Origin: Myxococcales bacterium
GTDB taxonomy: Bacteria > Myxococcota_A > Polyangia > Nannocystales > Nannocystaceae
Length of the DNA stretch: 14,009 nt
Direction: 5' to 3'
Assembly (NCBI GenBank): GCA_020431135.1
Contig: JAGQIT010000250.1
Coordinates: 1-14,009 of the forward strand
The translations under genes were made by a program, and so were the position numbers. Under the pieces are notes generated by a model that worked only from the letters and a program-made list of their open reading frames with translations, ran no database searches and was not told the origin of the DNA. Positions 1 to 9,538 of this stretch are shown here, in pieces; positions within the stretch are counted from its first letter, which is position 1; each line of letters starts with the position of its first letter.

Positions 1-1085
1 CGCGAAGGCGGCGAAGGTCGCCGCCGCCGCGCACAGGAGCGGATAGGCCGGGCTGCGCCTGAGGATGATGAGCCACGGGATCACCGCGGCGACGACGACG
101 AGCTGCATCGCCTCGACGCCGAGGTTAAAGCCGAGCAGCGCCAGCGCCTGGGTCGGGCCGTCGTAGCCGAGGCCGGCGAGCGCCGAGGCGAAGGCGAGGC
201 CGTGGAAGAGCCCGAAGAGGCCGGCGATCCACGCCTCGCGCCCGGCGAAGAGCGGCTGGATCACGTGGACGGCGGACACGAGGATCGACAGGGCGACGAC
301 GACCTCGACGAGCTGCGCCGGCAGCCCCGCGCCGAGCGTCGCCCCGAGCACCAGCGTCAGCGAGTGGCCGAGGGTGAAGGCGGAGACGATCGCGACGACC
401 CGCCCCAGCGTCTCGCGGATCGAGCGCGTCGCGGCCCAGCGGCGATCGACCGCGCGCAGCGGCGCGACCACCAGGAGCGTGAGGAGGAAGAGGAGGTGGT
501 CGGTCCCCTCGGCGATGTGCTCGAGGCCGAGGCTGAACATCGCCGCGAGGGCGGTCCAGAGGCTGCCCTCGGGGCGCGTCACCACGACCTCGCGCCGCTG
601 GTAGTGGGCGGTGGCGACGAGGGTCGGCGCCGCGCCGACGTCGGCGAGCCGGAGGTCGCGGCGGGCGAAGACGTAGACGTTGTGGGTGGCGACGCGCCCG
701 AGAACGACGTCGTCGCGGAGGCGGAAGCTGCGCGGCGCCTCGCCGGCGGGCGCGATCAGGCGGCCCTTGGCCACGTAGACCTCGCCGTCGTCGATCCGCG
801 TGCGCGTGACGCTGGCGATCTCCGTGGTGAAGGGGCGGCCGCTCTCGGTGCGCGCCGTCAGGCGCCCGCGGACCCAGTCCTTAAGACCGCCCTCGGCCGC
901 CGTCGCCCCGCGTCGGGCCGCCTCTAGCTGCCCCGGCGGGATCCGGAGCTCGACGCCGATCGCCCTCTCGCCGAAGTCGAGGAAGAGCACCTCCCCCGCG
1001 ACCTCGTGCGCGCGCGCAGGCGCGGCGACGAGGAGCGCCGCCAGGACCCCGAGGAGAACCGCGCCGCGCCGCGCCGACCCGCCCC

Positions 1086-1089
<4 letters not shown>
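1..1089 (-). CDS. HupE/UreJ-family membrane protein with periplasmic N-terminal domain (partial, C-terminus beyond window)
   Basis: The gene begins at ATG 1089 and stays open for 363 codons to base 1. A signal peptide (hydrophobic residues 9-24, ending APARA) precedes a soluble domain of about 150 residues. From residue 178 the protein is a helical membrane domain of the HupE/UreJ_2 type. Diagnostic motifs are GLEHIAEGTDHLLFLL (188-203), FTLGHSLTL (238-246), GLFGLFHGLAFA (290-301) and FNLGVEAMQ (321-329); the His, Asp and Glu residues in them are probable metal ligands. HupE/UreJ proteins are associated with nickel or cobalt uptake, but members with this N-terminal domain are mostly uncharacterised and could carry another metal. 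The start overlaps the stop of the DUF3500 gene as ATGA, indicating translational coupling. Predicted cleavage after ARA would leave His28 as the mature N-terminus. The family call is firm; the substrate is unknown. Confidence 0.9.
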
Positions 1090-2492
<1,403 letters not shown>

Positions 2493-2535
2493 GGAGAGAA
2501 GATGCGCCCGGACTCTTGCGAAGATCTTAAGCGCC

Positions 2536-2554
2536 CGCTCGAGTCGCGCGAGCG
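2536..2554. other. Inverted repeat (6-bp stem, 7-nt loop) upstream of the DUF3500 gene
   Basis: CGCTCG at 2536-2541 pairs perfectly with CGAGCG at 2549-2554. It lies in the 185-bp gap between the AgmX-like gene (ends 2678) and the DUF3500 gene (starts 2492). An AT-richer patch with AAGATCTT is next to it at about 2521-2530 and could be part of a promoter. No T-tract follows, so a terminator is not well supported. The role is unknown and chance occurrence in GC-rich DNA is possible. Confidence 0.35.
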
Positions 2555-2677
2555 CCTGCGTACGACCCTCGCCTCTCGACGCCACAGCGCGCGGTACGCC
2601 CTGCACAGCCGCGTCCTGACGAAGCCGAGCCCGCTCGACGGTCGCCGCGAGGGCGCGACGGACACTCGGACGTCCTC

Positions 2678-4165
2678 CTAGCGCCCGCGGCCGACGGAGA
2701 GCCGGAGCGAGACGTCGCTCTCGCCGACGCTCGGGTACTTCCAGCGGCTCACGGCCTTCTTCACGCACGCGGCGAAGGACGGCTCGCCGAGCTCGTCGCT
2801 CTCGGTGACGACGTCGCCGATCGTCCCGTCGGCGGCGACGCGATAGCGGGTCACCTGGGTGCCGACGCGCCCGCGCGCGGCGGCGCCGGTCTTCTCGTGG
2901 CAGAAGCGGAGCTCGCCGCGGTGGGCCCGGGTGATCCGGAGGACATCGTCCATCGCGTGGGCGCCGGCGACGGTCACGGTGATGTCGAGGTCCGTCGACG
3001 CCCGCTTCGCGTCGTCCGCGTCGACGACGGCGACCGTGTGCTCCGTCAACCCGGCGAAGGGATCGGCGGGCTCGGCCGGCTCGGGCGACGACGGCCCCGG
3101 GTCGGCGGGCTCGCGCGGCGCCGCGAACCACTCGCCGACGGCGGCAACCGGTCGCGCGTCGTCGCAGTGGAGGGGCACCTGCGGCTCGGCGGCGATCAGG
3201 ACGGCGCCGCGCCGATGAGCGCTGACCATGTGCGGGACGAGGTCGCCCCAGCGCTCGCCCGGCTCCGCGCCGACGACGGTCGTCTCGCACAGCTCCGCCT
3301 GCGCCTTGATCTCGCGCAGGAGCGCCTCGACGCCGGCGACCCCCGACTCCCGACGCACGCTCGCGCACCCCCCTCCCGCGCCCTCGAGGAGCACGCGCGC
3401 CGCCCGGCGCCGGGACACGCCGTTGCAGATGTAGGGCTCCGGCCCCGCCATGACGCTGACGAAGACGCCGTCGCGGGCGACGAAGATCGCCGGCGTCACG
3501 CACTTCACGGCGGCCTCGGACGGCGCGCAGCCGCTGACGAGCGGGGCGAAGGGGATGTGGCCGACGCCGGCGGCGGTCGTGACCGCGGCGGCGAAGCGCT
3601 CGAGCTCGCCGCGGCCGCTGGTGTAGAGGAGGTCGACCACGGCGGACATCGGCGTCGCCTCGTCGACGGCGAGCGCGGCCGTGAGGTTCGGCGAGCGACC
3701 GAGGTTGATCGCCCGCTGCTTCTCCGCGTCGACGGCGTCCATGATCCCATCGAAGAGCGGGCCGATCAGGTGGTTCGTGCTCCGCCGCGGATCGGCCTCA
3801 CCCGCGATCCGCGGATCGAGCCCCTCGGACTCGAGCTGCTCGAGGAGCAGGCGGACGTCCGGGCTCGGGTCGCGGCGCATCGCCGCGATCGACGGCGCGT
3901 TGGTGAAGACGGCGCGCTCCCCCGTCGCCCGGATCTCGAAGGCGTAGGGCACGTCCGCGAGCGACCCGTCGACCGCCGGGAGGTCGACCGCGAGGGCCGA
4001 CGCCGCGGGGTCTGGAGCCGCGGCCGCGACCGCGACTTGGCCCTCCGCGCTCGCAGGGCGCTCCCCGTCGCCGCCCGAGCCCGCGCTCCCCCGCGGGCCG
4101 CAGGCGAGCCCGAAGACCACCGCGACGATCGCCGCCGACCCGCTCCAGCGCCTCATCTCAGGCAT
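2678..4165 (-). CDS. Exported lipoprotein with ExbD-like segments and AgmX/TonB-like C-terminal domain
   Basis: 495 residues from ATG 4165; a second in-frame ATG at 4156 (MRRWSGS) is also possible. A G-rich stretch (GGGGGGCGGG) lies upstream of 4165. Residues 5-21 form a hydrophobic signal segment ending at Cys22, a probable lipoprotein anchor site. The middle (about 60-335) appears to hold two units resembling the periplasmic part of ExbD/TolR. The first contains MSAVVDLLYTSGRGELERFA (173-192) and the second ends with WGDLVPHMVSAHRRGAVLIA (306-325). A proline/acid-rich linker (349-370) follows. The last 85 residues resemble the AgmX/PglI C-terminal, TonB-like fold: RGELRFCHEK, then VTRYRVAADGTIGDV, then FAACVKKAVSRWKYP (464-478). 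Such domains are common in myxobacterial envelope and gliding proteins. It is encoded upstream of the DUF3500 and HupE genes on the same strand, but the 185-bp gap leaves operon membership open. Confidence 0.75.
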   Translation of the reverse strand: MPEMRRWSGSAAIVAVVFGLACGPRGSAGSGGDGERPASAEGQVAVAAAAPDPAASALAVDLPAVDGSLADVPYAFEIRATGERAVFTNAPSIAAMRRDPSPDVRLLLEQLESEGLDPRIAGEADPRRSTNHLIGPLFDGIMDAVDAEKQRAINLGRSPNLTAALAVDEATPMSAVVDLLYTSGRGELERFAAAVTTAAGVGHIPFAPLVSGCAPSEAAVKCVTPAIFVARDGVFVSVMAGPEPYICNGVSRRRAARVLLEGAGGGCASVRRESGVAGVEALLREIKAQAELCETTVVGAEPGERWGDLVPHMVSAHRRGAVLIAAEPQVPLHCDDARPVAAVGEWFAAPREPADPGPSSPEPAEPADPFAGLTEHTVAVVDADDAKRASTDLDITVTVAGAHAMDDVLRITRAHRGELRFCHEKTGAAARGRVGTQVTRYRVAADGTIGDVVTESDELGEPSFAACVKKAVSRWKYPSVGESDVSLRLSVGRGR

Positions 4166-4188
4166 CGTAGCAGCCCGCCCCCCGCAAA

Positions 4189-4278
4189 CGTCGACGCCGC
4201 GCGGTCTCTCGGATGCCACAGGCGCGCGACGGCATGAGAGCGCGCGCGTCGTCCACCGCCAGCGCGTCGACGCCGCGC
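4189..4278. repeat. 14-bp direct repeat in divergent promoter region
   Basis: The 14-mer CGTCGACGCCGCGC occurs at 4189-4202 and again at 4265-4278, 76 bp apart. Both copies lie between the divergent starts of the AgmX-like lipoprotein (minus) and the carotenoid oxygenase (plus), and each contains the palindrome CGTCGACG. They could be paired operator sites, but a GC-rich genome makes such repeats more likely by chance. Confidence 0.35.
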
Positions 4279-4294
4279 CGCAAACCGTCGGCGA

Positions 4295-4326
4295 CACAAT
4301 CTACATCGCAGATATTTCTCTATCAC
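4295..4326. promoter_or_regulatory. AT-rich pocket between divergent genes, candidate promoter region
   Basis: Bases 4295-4326 (acacaatctacatcgcagat and following) are strikingly AT-rich compared with the surrounding DNA. They lie 30-60 bp before the carotenoid oxygenase start and 130-160 bp before the AgmX-like lipoprotein start. This is where a promoter for the oxygenase would be expected. I could not identify a convincing -35/-10 pair, so the sigma class is unknown. Confidence 0.35.
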
Positions 4327-4357
4327 CGCCGTTCGACGGTCCACGCGCCCGGCTCGC

Positions 4358-5977
4358 TTGACCGCGGCCGAAGACCCCGCCCAAGCTGATCCTGTGGACA
4401 CCCCGCGCGCAGCGACCCAAGGAGCTTCTCATCCGGCGGACCTCGGCGGCGCCCGGCACTACGACCTCGACGCCTACAACGCGGTGATCCGCGCGCGCGC
4501 GGCCGACCTCGATGAGCGGATCCCCGCGAGCGCGATCGAGGGGGCCGTGCCGGCGGCGCTGCGCGGCGGCGCCTACCTCCTCAACGGCCCCGGCCTCGTC
4601 GAGCTCGGCGGCCGCCTGATGCACCCCTTCGACGGCCACGGCTTCGTCCGCGCGCTCCGCTTCGACGAGGGCGGCGGCGTCCGCCTGCAGGGGCGCTTCG
4701 TCGACACCATGGCCTACCGCATCGAGGCCTCGGAGGGGACGATCCGCTACCGCGGCCTCGGCACCCTCGTCGCCGACCCGAAGCGGCGGCGCGGCGGCTG
4801 GCTCGACAACCTGCGCGCGCCGAGCAGCAAGGACGTCGCCAACACGGCGATCGTCCCGTGGAACGGGCGCCTCCTCGCGCTCTGGGAGGGCGGCCTCCCC
4901 CACGCCCTCGACCCCGAGACCCTCGAGACCCTCGGCCACGAGTCCTTCGGCTCGACGATCGACGCGCCCTACCTCGCGCACACCCGCGTCGACCACCCGC
5001 GCGGTCGCCTCGTCGGCCTGTCCCCGCGGCCAGGCGCGCGCGCGACCGCCCTCACCTTCACCGAGCACGACGGCGCCGGCAAGCTCGTCTGTCGCCGCGA
5101 GGCGTCGATCCCCGAGTTCACGATCATCCACGACTTCGCGATCACCGAGCGCTTCTACGTCGTCTTCGCCGCGGCGATGCGCCCCGACCCGAAGGCCTTC
5201 CTGCGCGCCAAATTCGGCCTCGGGACGATGATCGACGCCGTCGGCCTCGACCGCGCGCGGGCGTCGACCGTCTACCTCGTGCCGCGCGAGGGCGGCGGCC
5301 CGGCGCTCCCGATCTCCCTCGGCCGCTCGCTCTTCGCGATCCACCACGCCAGCGCCCACGACCTCGTCGGCCCCGACGGCCGGCCGATCGCCGTCGTCTT
5401 CGACTCGTGCTGCCTCGAGGAGTTCGAGTTCGGCCGCGAGTTCGGCTACCGCGGCACCGATCGGCGCCTCGACCCGGGGATCGCCCGCGGCCCCGCCGGC
5501 CAGCTCCTCACGCGCCTTCGCCTCGACATCGAGGGCCGCCGGGCCAAGGCCGCGCCCCTCTCCCCCTACTGCGTCGACTTCCCGCGCGTCCACCCGACGC
5601 GCGACGGCTACGGCTGCCGCTACGTCTACGGGGCGACCACCGACGTCCCCGGCGTCTCCTTCCCCTTCAACGCGATCCTCCGGGTCGACTGCGCCCGCGC
5701 CGAGGCCGAGAGCGACCTCGCGGCCGCGTCGACCCTGTGGGCGCCGGGCGACGGCCGCCTGTGCGGCGAGCCGGTCTTCGTCCCCGACCCCGAGGGCGAC
5801 GACGAGGCCGCCGGCTGGGTGCTCGTGATGATCTACGACGGCGACGCCGACGCGGCGACGACCGTCCTCTGCGTCCTCGACGCCCAGCGCCTCGACGCCG
5901 GGCCGATCGCCAGCGTCGACCTCGACCTCCTCCTCCCCTACGGCTTCCACGGCAACTGGGCGCCGGCCAAGGCCTAG
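4358..5977 (+). CDS. Carotenoid cleavage oxygenase (RPE65/apocarotenoid dioxygenase family)
   Basis: 539 residues if started at TTG 4358; GTG 4394, in frame, is an equally possible start since neither has a Shine-Dalgarno. The protein has the non-haem iron carotenoid oxygenase layout. Four histidines at the usual places form the Fe(II) centre: His208 (YLAHTRVD), His258 (FTIIHDFAIT), His329 or His330 (FAIHHASAHD) and His531 (GFHGNW). Other family features are NGPGLVELGGRLMHPFDGHG (76-95), LLALWEGGLPHALDPETLETLG (172-193, the alternating L/ALDP pattern), and EPVFVPDP (471-478). The family splits a carotenoid or apocarotenoid double bond with O2 to give aldehydes such as retinal; the substrate here cannot be read from sequence. 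The second-shell glutamate of the common EFP motif appears as Asp407 (VDFPRVHP). The length fits the family. Ada follows 69 bp downstream on the same strand. Confidence 0.93.
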   Translation: MTAAEDPAQADPVDTPRAATQGASHPADLGGARHYDLDAYNAVIRARAADLDERIPASAIEGAVPAALRGGAYLLNGPGLVELGGRLMHPFDGHGFVRALRFDEGGGVRLQGRFVDTMAYRIEASEGTIRYRGLGTLVADPKRRRGGWLDNLRAPSSKDVANTAIVPWNGRLLALWEGGLPHALDPETLETLGHESFGSTIDAPYLAHTRVDHPRGRLVGLSPRPGARATALTFTEHDGAGKLVCRREASIPEFTIIHDFAITERFYVVFAAAMRPDPKAFLRAKFGLGTMIDAVGLDRARASTVYLVPREGGGPALPISLGRSLFAIHHASAHDLVGPDGRPIAVVFDSCCLEEFEFGREFGYRGTDRRLDPGIARGPAGQLLTRLRLDIEGRRAKAAPLSPYCVDFPRVHPTRDGYGCRYVYGATTDVPGVSFPFNAILRVDCARAEAESDLAAASTLWAPGDGRLCGEPVFVPDPEGDDEAAGWVLVMIYDGDADAATTVLCVLDAQRLDAGPIASVDLDLLLPYGFHGNWAPAKA

Positions 5978-5997
5978 TTCGCGGGCCGCGAATTCGC
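5978..5997. other. Nested inverted repeats directly after the carotenoid oxygenase stop
   Basis: TTCGCG (5978-5983) pairs with CGCGAA (5987-5992) around a GGC loop, and the second arm is also half of the perfect palindrome GCGAATTCGC (5988-5997). The two structures share an arm, so only one can form at a time. They begin at the base after the TAG. There is no T-tract, so this may be a weak terminator, an RNA end-stabilising hairpin, or a binding site upstream of ada. Confidence 0.4.
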
Positions 5998-6046
5998 TGA
6001 CAGGATCGCGAGTGCGCGGCCCAGGCCGGCCTGCGACAACCTCCGC

Positions 6047-7189
6047 GTGAGCCCGAGCGCAGCCCCCCGAGTAGCGACGACCGTGACGGACCCGATCGAG
6101 CGCGATCCGCGATGGGCCGCCGTCCTCCGCCGCGACGCCAGCCGCGACGGCAGCTTCGTCTACGCGGTGACGACGACCGGCGTCTTCTGCCGGCCCTCGT
6201 GCCCGGCGCGCAGGCCCAAGCCGACGAACGTCCGCCTCTTTTCGACGCCGGCCGAGGCCCGCACAGCCGGCTTCCGGGCGTGCAAGCGCTGCCGCCCCGA
6301 GGCGCGAGGCGAGGCCGCCGACGACCCCCAGCGCGCCGTGATCCTCGCGGCCTGCGCGGCGATCGACGCCAGCGAGTCGGCGCCCTCCGTCGGCGAACTC
6401 GCGGCCGCGGCGGGCGTCAGCGAGTCGACCCTCCATCGCGCCTTCAAGGCGGCGCTCGGCCTGACGCCGCGGGCCTTCGTCGCGGCCCGCCGCGAGCAGC
6501 GGCTGCGGGGCGACCTCGCCGACGCCCCCTCCGTCACCGCCGCGCTCTACGACGCCGGCTTCGCCTCCTCGGCCGGCTTCTACGCGCGCGCGAAGGCGAT
6601 CCTCGGCATGCGCCCGGCGACCTACCGCGCCGGCGGCGAGGCCGAGACGATCCGCTTCGCCGTCGGCCCGTGCTCGCTCGGCGCGGTGCTGGTCGCGGGG
6701 ACAGCCGCGGGGATCTGCGCGATCGACCTCGGCGACGATCCGCAGCGGCTCGTCGAGCACCTCGAGAGGCGCTTCGATCGCGCCGAGCTCATCGGCGCCG
6801 ACGCCACCTTCGAGGCCTGGGTCGCCCGCGTCGTCGCGCTCGTCGACGGCGCGAGCGACGACGCCCGCGACCTGCCCCTCGACGTCCGCGGCACCGCCTT
6901 CCAGAGGAGGGTGTGGACCGCCCTCGCGGCGATCCCGGCGGGTACGACCACGACCTACGCCGCCCTCGCCGAGGCCCTCGGCCAGCCGAAGGCCGCCCGC
7001 GCCGTCGCCCGAGCCTGCGCCGCCAACCCCGTCGCCCTCGCGATCCCCTGCCACCGCGTCGTCCGCCGCGACGGCGGCCTCGCGGGCTATCGCTGGGGCG
7101 TCGAGCGCAAGCGGGCGCTCCTCGAGCGCGAGCAGGCCCGCGACGCCGCGCCGCGCGACCCCGAGCCCGAGGCTCCCGGGGTTCCGTAG
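6047..7189 (+). CDS. ada: Bifunctional Ada: methylphosphotriester/O6-methylguanine-DNA methyltransferase and transcriptional activator
   Basis: 380 residues from GTG 6047; GTG 6083 is an alternative start that would match E. coli Ada's short N-terminus. All three Ada modules are present. The zinc domain (about 19-85) has GVFCRPSC and ACKRCRP, giving Cys48, Cys52, Cys79 and Cys82; Cys48 corresponds to the phosphotriester methyl acceptor Cys38 of E. coli. An AraC-type helix-turn-helix region (about 95-195) contains ELAAAAGVSESTLHRAFKAA and a second helix pair ending FYARAKAILGMRPATYR. The methyltransferase domain (about 203-365) has AFQRRVWTALAAIPAG, TTTYAALAEALG and the active site IPCHRVV with acceptor Cys335. 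In E. coli, methylated Ada activates its own gene and alkylation repair genes. Here it could act as an adaptive response sensor, with no partner gene such as alkB or alkA visible in the window. No Shine-Dalgarno is seen. No key residue is missing. Confidence 0.95.
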   Translation: MSPSAAPRVATTVTDPIERDPRWAAVLRRDASRDGSFVYAVTTTGVFCRPSCPARRPKPTNVRLFSTPAEARTAGFRACKRCRPEARGEAADDPQRAVILAACAAIDASESAPSVGELAAAAGVSESTLHRAFKAALGLTPRAFVAARREQRLRGDLADAPSVTAALYDAGFASSAGFYARAKAILGMRPATYRAGGEAETIRFAVGPCSLGAVLVAGTAAGICAIDLGDDPQRLVEHLERRFDRAELIGADATFEAWVARVVALVDGASDDARDLPLDVRGTAFQRRVWTALAAIPAGTTTTYAALAEALGQPKAARAVARACAANPVALAIPCHRVVRRDGGLAGYRWGVERKRALLEREQARDAAPRDPEPEAPGVP

Positions 7190-7251
7190 CGCCGGCAGAG
7201 ACGCGCTGCCCCAGAGGACATCTCTCCCCGAGCCTACGCGACCCCTAGACC

Positions 7252-7271
7252 CGACCTGCTCTTTGAGACAC
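7252..7271 (+). repeat. Copy 1 of a 20-bp intergenic repeat
   Basis: CGACCTGCTCTTTGAGACAC matches 17 of 20 bases with 10214-10233, in the same orientation. It lies 63 bp past the ada stop, in the convergent gap between ada (plus) and the hypothetical gene ending at 7420 (minus). A small TGTC-CGC-GACA hairpin follows at about 7278-7288. The rest of the 230-bp gap (7190-7419) shows no gene. Confidence 0.6.
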
Positions 7272-7419
7272 TGTTCATGTCCGCGACAGACCGGGCTCCC
7301 GACGCCGCTCGGTGCCCCTCCGCGAATCCGGCGACGCGACGCGCCTCGGCCGCGTAGCCAGAGTCGCGGCGACGCGAAGGCGCGCGCCCGTCGACGTCGA
7401 TGACGGGCGGCGCGACGCC

Positions 7420-8550
7420 CTACGACGCCGCCGCGATCGCGGCGAGGAAGGGCGCCCCCTTGGCCCGCTCGTCGCGGACGATCTGAAGGTGGCGCGGCCG
7501 CTCGAGGCGACCGTCGAGGCGCGCCGCGCAGGCCTCCGCGAAGCGCCACAGGTCCCCCTGCTCCGCCTCGTTCTCGCCGAGGAGCGCCAGCGCCTGGGCG
7601 ACCCGGATCGCCCCGAGCATGCCCTCCTCGACGTCCTCGTGGCCCTCGACGCGCGGCCGCAGGAGGTCGATCCGCTCGCGGATCCGGGCCGCGTCGCCGC
7701 TCGCCATCGCCAGCTCGAGGAAGAAGATCGTCGGCAACAGGAAGCACTCGTCGAGGTCGAAGTGGCGCAGGTGCGGGACGTGCTCCTCGGCGACCGCGAC
7801 GTGGCCGCGCCAGAGGTGGGCGCGGGCGAGGTAGAGATGCGACGACTGGGCGTTCTCGCAGTAGGTCTCGCGGTTCTGGCGGAGCCAACGGATGAACCCC
7901 GGGTTCTCGTTGGGGTAGTTCATCTGCCCCTCAAAGACCGGCGTCAGCATCTCCTCGAGGAGAACGAGGTCGGCCTCCGGCCCGAGGTACCAGGCGACCG
8001 ACGAGAGCACGCAGCCGGGGCAGCCGAGGCGCTGGCGGTAGGCGTTGGTGTAGTTGACGTGGGGCATCAGCCCCTCGACGATCGCCGCGACCCGGTCGTC
8101 GTCGCCGGCGACGTAGTGGCGGCGCGCCCGGATCCGATCGGCCGCGAACTCGCGGTAGCCGAGGTCGGCGAGGAGGCGAGCGTAGGCCTCGATCAGCGCG
8201 TCGATCGCGGCGAAGGGGACCTCGGGGACGTCGAGCGCCGAGTAGCAGGCCGTGCCGAGGCCGCCGGCGATGAGGCCGAGGGCCCACTGCACGCGGCTGT
8301 CCTCGTCGCTGAGGATCCCGCCGAGCGCCGCCACCAGCGGCAGGAGCTCCGCGCCGGCGACGACCGCCCGCTGCTGCTCGCCGAGGCTGCGCGAGCGCCG
8401 GATCTCCTCCGACTTCGTGACCGCGCGGAGCAGCGGATCGCCCGTGCGCTCGCCGAGCTCCGTCGCCCGCTCGCGGGCGCTGGTGTCGTCCTCCTCCTTG
8501 CGGATCGCCTCGTACTCGGCGAACTCCTCGTCGCGTCGGCTCGTCGTCAT
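7420..8550 (-). CDS. Hypothetical helical protein, possibly repeat (TPR-like) fold
   Basis: 376 residues from ATG 8550, chosen because GAGAGG lies 9 nt upstream; in-frame ATG 8578 and TTG 8601 would add short extensions. I do not recognise the family. It has no signal peptide or membrane segment and is probably cytosolic. The sequence is strongly helical with alternating Ala, Leu, Glu and Arg, and includes helix pairs such as SSHLYLARAHLWRGHVAVAE and LPTIFFLELAMASGDAARIR that resemble TPR-like repeats. The first 60 residues are highly charged. A CPGC motif (177-180) and a conserved-looking stretch with NYPNENPGFIRWLRQNRETY (about 211-230) stand out; the CxxC could be a redox or partial metal site, but only one is present. 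It lies downstream of the DUF4291 gene on the same strand with a 115-bp gap. Function unknown. Confidence 0.75.
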   Translation of the reverse strand: MTTSRRDEEFAEYEAIRKEEDDTSARERATELGERTGDPLLRAVTKSEEIRRSRSLGEQQRAVVAGAELLPLVAALGGILSDEDSRVQWALGLIAGGLGTACYSALDVPEVPFAAIDALIEAYARLLADLGYREFAADRIRARRHYVAGDDDRVAAIVEGLMPHVNYTNAYRQRLGCPGCVLSSVAWYLGPEADLVLLEEMLTPVFEGQMNYPNENPGFIRWLRQNRETYCENAQSSHLYLARAHLWRGHVAVAEEHVPHLRHFDLDECFLLPTIFFLELAMASGDAARIRERIDLLRPRVEGHEDVEEGMLGAIRVAQALALLGENEAEQGDLWRFAEACAARLDGRLERPRHLQIVRDERAKGAPFLAAIAAAS

Positions 8551-8665
8551 CGTCGGTCGCCTCTCGGGGCCGAGCATCGGCGCTGCGCGCCGCGCTGACA
8601 AGGGCGCGGCACGCAGCCCGCCGCGCCGACGTCGTGCTCGCCGCGGCGTCGCGCGTGCGACCTGC

Positions 8666-9268
8666 TCACGTGATCCCGAGCCGACGCCGCGCCTCGTCGG
8701 TCGCCGGATACACGGCCTCGCGCGGCAGCTGCTTGCCCGCGCGGCCGTGCTGGCCCGCCTCGACGAGGCCGCGGATCTTCTTGGTGAGCGGCGTGAGGTC
8801 GCGGATCTCGACGATCCAGCGGCTCGCGTAGTCCTCCGCGACGGCGCGGGCGAGGCCGACCTGGATGCTGCGGTGCGGCAGCTTCGCGCCGCGGATCGAG
8901 CGCTCGGGATCCCACTGGACGCGCACCGGCGCCGCGTCGAACTCGCGCTGCCACGCGCTCCGATCGCCGTGGATCCTCGCCTCGAAGGCCGTGAGCACGG
9001 CGCTCTCGAGGGCGCGGTCCCAGGCCTCGCGGGCGATGCGGACGCCGAGGATCCGCGTCTGGTTCGGCCGCTTCGCCCAGGCGCTCCGCTCCATGAGCCA
9101 GAGGAAGGACGGCTTGATCCACGTCATCCGCCCGTAGGAGAAGGGCGGGACGAGGCGCTGCGCGGCGAGTGCAGCGTCGGCGATCGCGTCGTTGAACGCC
9201 TGGTAGACGACGACGCCGTCGCGGTCGAAGTCGGCGCGGATCTGCTGGTGCGAGGGGGCGAGCGCCAC
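8666..9268 (-). CDS. DUF4291 family protein
   Basis: 200 residues from GTG 9268, the usual length for the family. The DUF4291 signature is clear: QQIRADFDRDGVVVYQAFND (8-27), AIADAALAAQRLVPPFSYGR (28-47), MTWIKPSFLWLMERSAWA (48-65), then PVRVQWDPER (114-123), LPHRSIQVGL (130-139) and WIVEIRDLTPL (151-161). The IRADYD..VVYQA, GRMTWIKPSFLWMM and RVQWDPER motifs are the family's best conserved. No signal peptide is present, so it is probably cytosolic. DUF4291 occurs in bacteria and eukaryotes and its biochemical role is unknown to me. The conserved Arg, Trp and Asp residues suggest an enzyme or nucleic-acid-binding protein, but that is inference. Its start is divergent from the INSIG-like gene across 270 bp. 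Confidence 0.92.
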   Translation of the reverse strand: MALAPSHQQIRADFDRDGVVVYQAFNDAIADAALAAQRLVPPFSYGRMTWIKPSFLWLMERSAWAKRPNQTRILGVRIAREAWDRALESAVLTAFEARIHGDRSAWQREFDAAPVRVQWDPERSIRGAKLPHRSIQVGLARAVAEDYASRWIVEIRDLTPLTKKIRGLVEAGQHGRAGKQLPREAVYPATDEARRRLGIT

Positions 9269-9538
9269 GCGGCGGTTTTACCTGGTTTTTCTCCCTGCCC
9301 GTCTTGTGAGCGACTCCGCGGCCCTACTGCACACACGCCGTCGTCGAGCGCGCGTGCGCTCACTCGCCGCGATCGTCCGCGGAGCTCGCCTCGCGCGCGA
9401 GCGCGCAGGGCCTCGCCAGGCCCGTCGGCCCCGCGGTCGACGCCCCGCGCCGGGATCGGCCCGTCCCTCGACACGCACGCGCGCAGCGATCGCCCGGCGT
9501 ATGGCGCAGCGCGGGCGCTCCCGCTACCCTGCGCCCTG
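9269..9538. other. Divergent intergenic region with palindromes (9390-9401 and 9408-9423)
   Basis: This 270-bp gap separates the DUF4291 gene (minus) from the INSIG-like gene (plus) and is the longest gene-free stretch in the window. It opens with an AT-richer patch (ttttacctggtttttc, about 9275-9290) that may hold the DUF4291 promoter. CTCGCGCGCGAG (9390-9401) is a perfect 12-bp palindrome, and GGGCCT (9408-9413) pairs with AGGCCC (9418-9423) around a 4-nt loop. Open frames here have no recognisable protein features. The palindromes could be regulatory, but their function is unknown. Confidence 0.4.

Noticed and set aside
4301..7888. A 1195-codon open frame on the minus strand opposite the carotenoid oxygenase and ada
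   Set aside because: It is antisense to two well-identified genes and its translation is low-complexity Arg/Ala/Gly/Asp/Glu with no domain. Long antisense frames are expected in DNA this GC-rich.
8252..9538. Upstream extension of the INSIG-like frame
   Set aside because: It runs antisense through the DUF4291 and hypothetical genes and has Arg/Ser/Pro-rich shadow composition; the family homology begins just after ATG 9539.
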